Assembly (NCBI GenBank): GCA_038030265.1
Contig: CM075941.1
Coordinates: 37,634,164-37,698,163, forward strand
DNA from: Corythucha ciliata
Taxonomy: Eukaryota > Arthropoda > Insecta > Hemiptera > Tingidae
DNA: 64,000 nucleotides
Reading direction: 5' to 3'
In this document: one piece after another, positions 44,586-53,529 of the stretch
How the letters are laid out: the number at the start of each line of letters is the position of its first letter
Numbering within the stretch: position 1 is the stretch's first letter
The notes under the pieces: generated by a model
Databases searched by the model: none
Told to the model about the DNA's origin: nothing
Seen by the model: the letters and a program-made list of their open reading frames with translations, nothing else
Translations under genes and position numbers: made by a program

Positions 44586-45160
44586 CAAGGTGACTAAACT
44601 TTACTATACGTGCCGCAGATTTCCCCCTGCCCATCGGACGGGAGGGGTGGAGGCTGACGTCACGAGCAGTCCTTGGCTCCCGATTGCTCACCTCAGAGCA
44701 GCAGAGCAAGTTAATTTTGAAATTGAAGTTTATGAATTCTCAAAAATCACAGCCCAATAACAATTAATAATATACTGGGTCTAGCGCAATGGCGGTTGGC
44801 ACTGCTCGTGACGTAGGTGAAGGACAGTGAACTGCGGTACCCAAGGTGACTAAACTTTACTATAGGTGCCGCAGATTTCCCCCTGCCATTCGGACAGGAG
44901 GGGTGGAGACTGACGTCACGAGCAGTCCTTTGCTCCCGATTGCTCACTTTAGAGCAGCAGAGCAAGATACTTTTGAAATTGAAGTTTATGATTTCTCAAA
45001 AATCACAACCTAATAACAATTAATAATGTACTGGGTCCAGCGCAAAGGCGGACGGGACTGCTCATGACGTAGGTGAAGTACAGTAATGGCCGAAGATCTG
45101 CGGCACCTATAGAAAGTTTAGTCACCTTGTGCGGCACCTATAGAAAATTTAGTCACCTTG
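44586..45160. mobile_element. Composite TIR element with internal tandem unit and perfect 9-bp target duplication
   Basis: ACATCCCAC at 44577-44585 recurs at 45161-45169. The element starts CAAGGTGACTAAACTTTACT and ends with the inverted form. The left half is duplicated in tandem with a 256-bp period (second start at about 44842), and the right terminus is present twice (about 45097-45131 and 45130-45160). Inner words GACGTCACGAGCAGTCC also occur inverted. No coding capacity is seen. CAAGG ends plus a 9-bp duplication match the element at 22917-23665, pointing to one superfamily (9 bp is usual for Mutator-like elements). Confidence 0.85.
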
Positions 45161-45169
45161 ACATCCCAC

Positions 45170-46030
45170 TAACAATTGTTTATTTTTGTTGATGATCATT
45201 ACTCATCTGTCTAGAGTTTAATAAAAAAAAATAGTTCGGATTTTGATTTTGTAAAAAAATTATAATTAGCGAATCAATTACGCTCAAAACAACGTTTGCT
45301 AAATACTATTTCAAAACGGGTCAGCAGTTCGATATTTTTTGGCATTTGATGTAGTGAAATCTGCGAAATTAGTGGAGATGGTAGCGATGGTACCAGTGGG
45401 ACTCAATCAGGTGAAGGGGAGGGGGACTAAACACTAAACGCTACAAGCGTTTGCCGGCTGTTGGCGTCTGTGTGAGTGGCTCATGCTCATCTCTCTGAAA
45501 GGTGTGATGTCAAGCAAGAAACGCTCATGCTAAACAGTCACTTTTACGAACTTATTATTTTTTAAAAATCCCTACCAAAAATTTCAATGGCTCACCCCAC
45601 GGAATGCCCCCCTCCCTTGTGGGCAGCACTGGCAATGCTGCAATATAGGTTTATTTGTAATGTAGCAACCATTCATAGAGATTTTATACATATAGCAAAA
45701 TATTGGTATTAAGGGAATTTTTGATGAATTTCAAAAAATATAAGCGAAAATTATGATTTCATCAGTGTACGTAATACTTACGCCTAGAGGTGGGGGTGGG
45801 AGGCTTTTTGCTCAGGGCTAAGCCCCCCAAACAATTTACCCTAAATCCGCCCCTGGTTATCTTTCAGGAATGCACCCGAGCATTAGATATTTACATTTTT
45901 CCATGGTCTTGTCCTTAGCGGAAGGGAAGTCTAGCTGGTGCATTTTTTCCCTCCTCCACTTCATTTTTCCCCACGAAACGAAAAACAAGGGAAATAACAA
46001 TAGTTTGTGGAGTATTTTCGAATCCATAAT
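45170..46030. other. No gene; hAT-like terminus at 45839-45855
   Basis: CCCTAAATCCGCCCCTG is the complement of CAGGGGCGGATTTAGGG, a terminus seen in many animal hAT elements. No matching opposite end was found within the interval, so only one end is supported. The rest is unassigned. Confidence 0.35.
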
Positions 46031-46036
46031 CCTGTC

Positions 46037-46615
46037 ATGAGTTCCGGTGACAGGTTACGTATTACTATCGGATTCCGGCATTTTTTTTTTCTCTTCTTTT
46101 TCTCCCACGTCGGTGAGAGATGTAGCGTGAAGTTGATGATGATCAATGCGTGTGACACCCGCCTCCTGACTCGGGGAAAAAGACAAGAGGTCCCTCTCCT
46201 ATACGCGTTTGATGGATACTGCCGACCACACGTGGCTGGCGACAATAATAACGTAACGATATTAATCCGTCGCGCAAAAGCTTTTCGCAACACAAGGGAT
46301 GCCCCCCCCCCCATTCTCTTTTCATCCTTCTATAAATGCGGACAGGCTCCTCTCTTTGCCGTACTGATTGATTTGAGCCATGTTTCTCTCAATCACTCTC
46401 TCACTCTCTCTCTCTCTCTATCTCCTACCCTCCCTTTTAATCGTGGTCCTAGTGATTACTACACCGTGGTGACGTTTGTTTATGTTCGGGGACCTGGCAA
46501 AACAGTTCAACAATACCACAAATCTATTTCTAGGAGATTACAAGTGGCAGCGGATAGTTTCAATCTAGTCAACCCACCCTTGAAGGGCCGCCGCGCTGTT
46601 TATCTTATTGGATAG
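46037..46615 (+). CDS. Unclassified ~192-codon frame, doubtful
   Basis: The longest unexplained open frame in the window; its first ATG is at 46037 (MSSGDRLRITIGFRHFFFLF). It crosses a T-rich stretch, a 10-nt C run and a CT microsatellite (about 46391-46420) whose composition lowers stop frequency. The antisense strand is also open in part (45961-46314). No domain, signal peptide or splice evidence is recognised. It could be an exon of a lineage-specific gene, but chance is more likely. Confidence 0.15.
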   Translation: MSSGDRLRITIGFRHFFFLFFFSHVGERCSVKLMMINACDTRLLTRGKRQEVPLLYAFDGYCRPHVAGDNNNVTILIRRAKAFRNTRDAPPPILFSSFYKCGQAPLFAVLIDLSHVSLNHSLTLSLSLSPTLPFNRGPSDYYTVVTFVYVRGPGKTVQQYHKSISRRLQVAADSFNLVNPPLKGRRAVYLIG

Positions 46616-46619
46616 GGGG

Positions 46620-47830
46620 GGGGGGGCTAGCTGTCGAATTCGCTACAGGTCCAGAATGCGAAAGCCTTATTCATGTAGCTGACGATTGTTAGTACGAACA
46701 ATCCTCCCCTATATTAACATCGCAAATATTTTCTGTTTGTAGAAGCCATCGATTTCATTCAGCTATATTCAAATGAGCATAGAGCGGCCTTTCGTATAGC
46801 ACCAAAACATATTAAAAAACAAAATTCTTCATTTAAAATAAATGCTAGCTTAGCCCTAAACATTTAGGATATTAACCCTTAATCACAGTAAGGGCAAGGG
46901 CTTAGAAGGAATGGAGCGCGTTTTTGAAGTTGATAAATGGATAGGTCAGCCGGCGTGGTCAAGTAAAATGCAGATCGTATGCAAATATGAATTAAAAGGG
47001 TTAAAAAAAAGTCCGGCGTTCCGTGATTAATTCAAGAGGATGACCAGGCTGACGTTACGGTAGAGCGCCGATCCATCACTTGACATTGGGGGTATATTTA
47101 CAGACATGTCACATGTCATCAATAACCTTTTTCTTTTCAGCTCTCTTTTCTAAAAGACGCACACATAGACACACAAATGTTGTACAACTAGAATAAAAAT
47201 CACGTCAAACTTTTGATATTAATGAGTATCAGGTCAGCGGGAGACCCCCAGATTCATGCATACAGCACTGTTTTTGAACAATTTATAATATAATATTATT
47301 AGAACCTGGCAATTAGACTCTTCCAGCTAATTTCTCATGCATTTATCAAACTTGAAAACGAGTCTTTGCACCCTTGTGGCAGGTCCTGGCGCCCCTTAAG
47401 TTACGAGACGAGTTTTGAGACGACTATCTGTTACCTTTTTCGTACCCTCAACACTTTATAAATGACGAACATCCGCTTGTTTAATGTTTCTAATAACTTA
47501 TTTTTGTGTTCTTAGGTTATTCAATTTTACAGTTCAGTTTCATTGTCTTATGGTTGTTGCGCTATTTTAAATCGCTTTCTGGAAAATAAAACAACCAAGA
47601 ACGACGCTGTGAAGTTTCAGGCAGCCAAACTCATGTTAAATCATTAAATAAGTATACAAAATGCATTATTACGTTTACGAATATTGTTTTTGAGATCGAA
47701 TAATTATGTCATCGGTTCAATACCATCAATTCATTCAATTATATCATGAGACGACATTTGTATCTTAACCCAGAAACTAAAAATTTGACTCCAGTAACGG
47801 CCATTCCCCCACCCCCACTAAGCCACCAGT
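46620..47830. other. No gene seen
   Basis: A run of G at about 46615-46626, then AT-rich DNA without coding motif, TIR pair or array. Confidence 0.4.
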
Positions 47831-48420
47831 TGATTGTGAGGATCGTTTGCCCGGGTACCTGCGAAACTTCAAGTTATCTCGGAATCTTGCAAATGATCCG
47901 CCACCACATAAAAGGTCCCAAAATTTGCATTTTTGCTCAAATTAGGACCCGACTTTGCAAAACCACAAATATTTATTTCTAGTTACTAATCGTGTGTATG
48001 GGCGTTCCGCCGTGGCCGGCTACCCCTGGATTCGACTCCACAAAAAACAATTGTAAACTTGCTATTTTGCAGAGATTTAGCACCGAAACTTGCAGTTTCC
48101 CCGAAATTAAAGGCCCAGAACTTGCAATTTAACTGAATGAATATAGATTTTCTTGAGTAATCGACAGGCTATGTCCTGATTCGGAGCAAGCTAGCCTAAG
48201 TTCTACCGTTGCAAAAATGATCTCAAAACAGCAATTTTGCTTTAATTAAGACCCTAAACTTGTAATTTCGTGAAAATGAAGACCGGAAACTAAGCAATCG
48301 AATTCCATAAAGCAACTTTCAACCTTCAGCCTTCGATTTCGTGAATATTCGGCAAGTAAAATTCTAATTAACGAGGATTTTTGCAATCAGAATGTTGAAA
48401 ATTTTCAAATTTCAACCAAT
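47830..48420. repeat. Family C degenerate array
   Basis: Units such as CCCAAAATTTGCATTTTTGC, ACTTGCAGTTTCCCCGAAAT, AACTTGCAATTTAACTGAAT and AAACTTGTAATTTCGTGAAA repeat every ~30-35 bp. The 78-codon frame at 47746-47982 lies on it and is not a gene. Confidence 0.6.
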
Positions 48421-49810
48421 CAGATGTTTCGTAACCAAGCAACGACTGACATACTGGTTGACGACGCGAGTACACCAAGCGAGTGGAAATTTAGGGGGGT
48501 GGTACCACGACGCTGTTCGTGAGTACACCGAAGGGGGCACCGGCACTATGACGCGAGGCCACCCGAACAAACTTTATCGTTTTCTATTTTATTTTTTAGT
48601 GAAAGTACACAACTTTAAAAACAAATAAAATAAAAGAAGAGAAAAGGACTGAGTCCAGCTTCTGTATTATAGACAGATATGAAATTGACCATTTCACGAT
48701 TATCGTTTATAGTCCTCTTTTGGACAAATATGGCTTCCGGAAGCCTTGCCATTTTGTGCGGTTTCTTCTGCTTTATATTCTAGATTGTTTTATAAGGTTG
48801 AAAATGGCTGGTATCAGCTGAAACCGGCCCCTCGATAATAAATTTGTTGTTTTTTTTTACGCGGCGTCAACGTCTCTTCTTTTCCTGTGGGGGACCCTAA
48901 GTTGCAGTTTTACCTACAGATTGTTTCAGGAGTATATTCTTCCTGACTGTTCCTCGGGTGTACTGGTGCTGGGTGTACTGAGGTACTCTGGGCGTACTCG
49001 CATCATTCCAGCTCGGGTGTACTCAGGTAGTTACTTTCACCACTTAGGTGTACTCACGTGATTTACAGACACGCCAGGTTACGATCGAGTTGGCATTGCA
49101 TTCTTATCTATTTCTGGTTGCCCCGTTCATATAAGCACTACATTGAAAGCTTGCTGCAAATCGTTTTTTTTTTTTTTTTTTTTTTTTCAATAATTCAGTC
49201 TCGACGGCTTTGTAGGCATCAAAATTACGTAAAATGGAACTTAAGAGACAACGCTGGGGGATTATCGCCGCTATCTAAAAAAAAAAAAAAAAAATGAAAA
49301 TAAATCGGTGCCGGTCCTTGCTCGTGAGTATCCAATCGCTCAACATTTGACATTTTGTCATCAATAAAAATCGGGAAACTTATTTCAATCATAGTGTCTT
49401 TTCTAGTACAAAGATTCATTAGTGGCAATTCGACAGACGCCCGTCATTTCCCGGCGATGTCGAGCTTGGGTGATGTAAATTACCTAGTTGACGTGGTGAG
49501 TGCATTCACACAAGAGGAATTTCGCAATTTGACATCACTTGAACCACAACACGTCGACAGAATTGGCTTAGTTAGTACTTCGGGAGTTCGGAATGCCGGA
49601 GACAATGGCTTTGTGATGACAAGATTGAGTTTTCCGTTGTTATTCAAGAAAAAAGGCCAGTTCAAAATTTAAAGATCGGCACGGGAACGTAAACGCGAAT
49701 GAGTGAATAGTAACAAAATGGTTGGTCTTGTCACGCTTCTCTGGGGCAATCGTTTCATTTCAAACCCTTTCACGTTGCCATCCCGTCAATTTTGAACTGG
49801 CTTAACTTTT
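48420..49810. other. No firm gene; GGTGTACTC repeats, dispersed 3' end and two conflicting frames
   Basis: 48797-48848 matches 902-947 (GTTGAAAATGGCTGG, GAAACCGG, AATAAAT). At 48955-49060 GGGTGTACTC-like words recur at irregular spacing. A T run (49166-49188) and an A run (49276-49294) bracket ~90 bp. At 49355-49672 a 105-codon plus frame overlaps a minus frame (49225-49665) that has two stops. Neither has a recognised domain. Confidence 0.35.
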
Positions 49811-49816
49811 AACTAG

Positions 49817-50000
49817 CGCGTTAGGCTCGTTTGGCACATACGAGATTTCAAGCGGCGCGGTTTTGGCTACCGCATAGTGACCTCGTACGCCTTTACATAT
49901 GTGCGGTACATAATACATTGTTCGATGAGAAAGCGGCATTCACGCGGATTACACGCGAGGTCCTCGTGAAACCGCGTATGTGTGAAACGAGCGTTGGGAA
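49817..50000. mobile_element. MITE with diverged TIRs
   Basis: GCGTTAGGCTCGTTTGGCAC then ATACGAGATTTCAAG pairs with the right end, read on the other strand as CCAACGCTCGTTTCACACAT then ACGCGGTTTCACGAGG. Length is about 180 bp. It lies just downstream of the minus-strand THAP exon, possibly in its intron. Confidence 0.55.
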
Positions 50001-50053
50001 ATGCTTAACGTAGAATGTTCACGTGCTCCTTTTATAGCGCTGAAGAAGATTAC

Positions 50054-50146
50054 CTCACCCTGATGCTTGGAAAAGAATCTGAAGAAGGATACACGGTCCT
50101 TTCCAGCCCTCGAGTAGCACCCAACAAACGTGTAGTTCACCGGCAT
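50054..50146 (-). pseudogene. Decayed THAP-domain first exon
   Basis: On the minus strand ATG at 50146 opens MPVNYTFVGCYSRAGKDRVS then FFRFFSKHQGE, ending at GAG|GTAATC, a good donor. The arrangement (MP..C...GC.SR...D..VSFFRFP....QGE, then an intron) is typical of THAP first exons. Here the first zinc-binding Cys is Tyr5, only Cys10 remains, and the FFRFP proline is Phe. Loss of a zinc ligand argues for a pseudogene. The second exon (with the Trp and C-x2-H) was not found; a MITE lies where it might be. This is a different THAP subtype from the one at 25506. Confidence 0.6.
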
Positions 50147-50640
50147 TTCGTCCTTTTTGGATCGGTCGAATAAACGCAATTTGTGTATTATAGAATAAAA
50201 AGAACACGCTTTGATGATTCGCTGGTCAAAATTCATTTTCCAAGTGACATAGGAACAAGACTTCTTGGCCGAGCGATGTGAGGAATACACATTCTGTTCT
50301 GCCTCAGTGACTGAAAACCGGGAGAAACTATCACCGTCTGTGGATCAATTGCTTACAATAGACCTAAATTTCAGCTCATAAAACATAAAACAACTTTTGG
50401 AACGTTTAAATTAAGTAAATCACTCAATAATGTAATAAATTTGGGGTAACCAGGAAAGGTAATATAACTACGGTGACCAGAGGTCCTTCTTTTGGAAGGA
50501 CGGTACTTCCTTTCAGCTCATGGTCCTTTGGTCCTTTGCTTTTCTTGAAAGGACCCTAAAAGGTACTTCATTCAAAACAGGGTACTTCCTGGGAGTCTGC
50601 AGGACCTCAAGTAGAAAAATAGATTGTCCCGAAATAATAA

Positions 50641-50790
50641 TAGTCCGAGAGCCCACCGTATGAAAAATACGCAATTTGATCATGTCTGGCACCTGTACAG
50701 GACATTGTTTATGATCCAGGAGACGACGCTTTTGAGATCACCAGACATTTTCTGCGGGACAGGGGCCCACACCACAAGAGAACACCTCTT
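50641..50790 (+). mobile_element. Partial copy of the 40639-41212 TIR element
   Basis: AGTCCGAGAGCCCACCGTAT, GATCATGTCTGGCACCTG, ATGATCCAGGAGACGAC, GAGATCACCAGACATTTTC and GGACAGGGGCCCACACC follow the left arm of the larger element in order. The right end is absent, and a family A array begins right after it. Confidence 0.7.
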
Positions 50791-50799
50791 TGGGTCTCT

Positions 50800-51510
50800 C
50801 CTGCACCGTTTAGGATCCTCCGGAATCCAATTTCGGGTTTCGGCTCTTTCGAAACCCAATTTTGGGTTTTGGCTCCTTCATAAGCCACTTTCGTGTTATT
50901 AGTCTTTCGAAAGCCAATTTCATGTATCGGCTCATCAAATGCTGATTACTTGCTCTGCCTCTTTCAAAAGCCAACTTCGTGTATCGGCTCCATCAAATGC
51001 CAATTCTCAAATGCCAATTGGCATTTGATGGAGCCGAAACACGAAGTTGGCTTTTGAAGGCATCGAAAACACTGAATTGACTCTTGAAGGGGCCAAAACA
51101 CGAAATTGGCTTTTGAAGGAGCCAAAACTCGAAATTGGTTTATAAAGGAGCCAAAACACAAAATTTGGTTTTGGAAGAGCCAAAAAACGAAATTGGCATT
51201 TGGAGGAGCGAAAGCACAAAATAGGATTTTGAAAGAGGAAAACCACGAAATTGGCTTTATAAGGAGCCAAAACACGAAATTGGCATTAGGAGGAGCCAAA
51301 ACAAAAATTCTATTTCGAAAGAGCCGAAACACGAAATTGGCTTTTGAAGGAGGTAAAAAACGAAATTGGCGTTTGGAGGAGCAAAAACAAAAAATTCGGT
51401 TTCGAAAGAGCCGAAACACCAAATTGGCTTCCGGAGGATCCAAAACACAAAATTGGCCAATTGCGTGTTTTGGCTCCTTCAAATGCCAATTTTGTGTTTT
51501 GGCAAAATGG
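50800..51510. repeat. Family A array with two polarity switches and a 43-bp-arm hairpin
   Basis: 50800-51000 reads in minus polarity (CCAATTTCGGGTTTCGGCTC, CCAATTTTGGGTTTTGGCTC). 51016-51456 reads in plus polarity with ~29-30-bp units (GGAGCCAAAACACGAAATTG, GCTTTTGAAG), and 51460-51510 is minus again. At the first switch, 50963-51005 and 51016-51058 are inverted with 42 of 43 bp matching and a 10-bp loop. The second switch is centred at about 51456 (AAAATTGGCCAATT). Because the period is near 30 nt, frames on both strands stay open with a ten-residue repeat (minus 50964-51482, 172 codons; plus 51106-51522, 138 codons). I regard these as repeat by-products. Confidence 0.85.
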
Positions 51511-51544
51511 CAATTTTTGTAATTTCTTGATTAAAATCAGTGGC

Positions 51545-51600
51545 TGAGCAGTGGAACTAGGATTTGAGGGGGGACACCGTCCTTTCTCCTCCACCAATCC
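51545..51600 (+). repeat. hAT-like terminus (tentative)
   Basis: CAGTGGAACTAGGATTTGAG then GGGGGGACAC resembles the CAGTGGCGGAACTAGGATTT-type ends of some animal hAT elements. No partner end was found. Confidence 0.25.
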
Positions 51601-51720
51601 CAACATCCCCCCACCACCATAATATTCTTCACTATTATAAAATTTGGGACCTTCTTTCGTCTGAGAAAAATCTGGTCACCCTAAATATAACCCAACTCTT
51701 ATCTCGAGTCCGTTCCCGAT

Positions 51721-51817
51721 GGGATATTACGTTGTGGAAAATGTTCGTTTTGGCGGGATTTCAAATATGCCAATTTTTCTTTATAAATAAAAAATATTTC
51801 TGAAGGGTTTTAAATTT

Positions 51818-51848
<31 letters not shown>

Positions 51849-51911
51849 CGGGGAATGATTGATATGCCTCATCGAAAAAAATCTTTTTGGAAAATGTGAA
51901 ACTTCCTCATT
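51721..51911 (+). repeat. Dispersed repeat family D, copy 2, with (ATTT)n expansion
   Basis: GGGATATTACGTTGTGGAAA, ATGTTCGTTTTGGCGGGATT, TCAAATATGCCAA and CCTCATCGAAAAAAAT as in copy 1. The internal ATTT tract is expanded to about eight units (51813-51846). Confidence 0.65.
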
Positions 51912-51949
51912 CGCCAGATTTTTAGTCTTCGGGTGCTGTAGCTGGGTCC

Positions 51950-53520
51950 ACGGCCACAAAAAAAGGCCCGAAACTTGAAATTTCGCAGATATTTAGCACT
52001 GATTGATGCAATTCTTCGGTTATTTATCTCATTTTTACCTGGGTGTCGCGGGTAAAATTGAAAATTTTCTCCTCAATTTGAGCTGTGAATCAGCGATTTT
52101 CCTCTTTTTACACACGAATACGCGATTTTCACAACTTTAGCAGCGAATTAGAGATTTTTTCAATTTTCGGTTGAATTAGAGTTTTTTCTTAATTTTAGCC
52201 GCAAATTGCGATTCTCTCAATTTTATCTGCAAATTAAACCTTTTCTCAATTTTCACCGCAAGTAACGTTTTTCTTAATTTTAGAAGTGAATTATCAGTCT
52301 TTTTTCGTCAATTTTGGCTACACAATTTCCCAGATCTTCACTCAAAGTTGCAATCAGAAGCCGCGAATTGGCGTATTTTCATATATTCAATTTCAGCTGC
52401 AAGTTGTAATTTTCCTCAATTTAAGCTGCGAGTTACCGATTTTTTCAATTGTAGCCACGATTTCGCGTTTTTCTCAGCTGCATGTTGGAGACGTTTTCAT
52501 TTTTGTTAATGATTTAGCAGTAAATCAGCCCTTTGTTTCAATTAGATCTGAAAATTAGTGCTTTTTAAGTGATTTTATCAATATTATACCATTAGTTTTT
52601 GATTTAACAGTTCAGCCTTACGTTAGTATTTTTTTCACTTTTAGCTATGAGTTATCGCTTTTTCTCAATTAGAGCCGTGGATCAGCATTTTTCTCAATTT
52701 TCGCCGCGAACCAGGTAGTGATTTTTTTTTATCCGTGGATTATAAGCGTTTTCCCCACATTTTATCCGTGAATCAATGCTTTTCTCAATTCCATTCACGA
52801 ATTGGAGATATTCCTCTATTTTTACCGTGAATTTATTTGCCGTTCTTTTCAACGTTTACCGCGAATTAGCTTTTGTTCCAATTTTAGACGCTAGTAAGCA
52901 CTGTTTCTCAAATTTTATTGGTGAATTAGCGTTTTTTTCCTGAACCTTTGCAGCGCTTTATTAGCGTTTTTTGTCAATGTTGGCCGTGAATTAGAGTTTT
53001 TTGTAAGTTCAGCTGCTAATTGGTGCCTTTTCCCTTTCTGTATGCAAATGGATGATTTTTCGCAGTTTTAGTAGCGGATTTGCCATTTTTTTCAATTTTA
53101 GCTTGTAACTCTGAAATCGCGTGTTCCCCCCCCCCACTCCTAATTTTGGCCGCGAGCTAGGCCCAAGAGCAGCACGTTAGCGTATTTTTCTAAATTGTGA
53201 TTTTTGTCCGTAAAATGACCTCTATAGACACCACAAATCAGCGAATTTTTTCTCAATATTGGTTGGTAAGTTGCAGCGAGAAACCACGAATGAGCGCTTT
53301 TTCACAGTTTTAGCCACGATTATCAGCGATTTTCAGCATAAGTGCTCCTTCTCAATTTCATCCTCTTAAGGACCTATAAAGAAACTGGGGATCAGCGAAT
53401 TTTATCTACTTTAGCCGCAGAGAAAGGAAACTAGTTAGCGTCTAAATTAGCAAAAAACTCTAAATCGCGGTAAACGTTGACAAAAATTGCTAATTAAACC
53501 GCCGCTAAAATTGAGAAAAA
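51950..53520 (+). repeat. Large family B array, polarity reversed at its right end
   Basis: After a short family C patch (51960-52010), about 1.5 kb of ~33-bp units: GCGATTTTCCTCTTTTTAC, TTTTTCTTAATTTTAGCCGC, TTTTCTCAATTTTCGCCGCG, GAATTAGCGTTTTTTTCC and so on. From about 53430 to 53520 the words are reversed (CGCTAAAATTGAGAAAAAAC, GTTAATTCACG). A C run (about 53128) interrupts it. No gene is evident. Confidence 0.75.
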
Positions 53521-53529
53521 ACGTTAATT

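Noticed and set aside
49225..49672. Overlapping frames that might be the rest of the minus-strand THAP gene
   Set aside because: The minus frame has two stops and no THAP or transposase motif; the plus frame is open but unrecognised.
50800..51510. CRISPR-like array of ~30-bp repeats
   Set aside because: Units are contiguous and diverged without unique spacers, reverse orientation, and the genome is eukaryotic.
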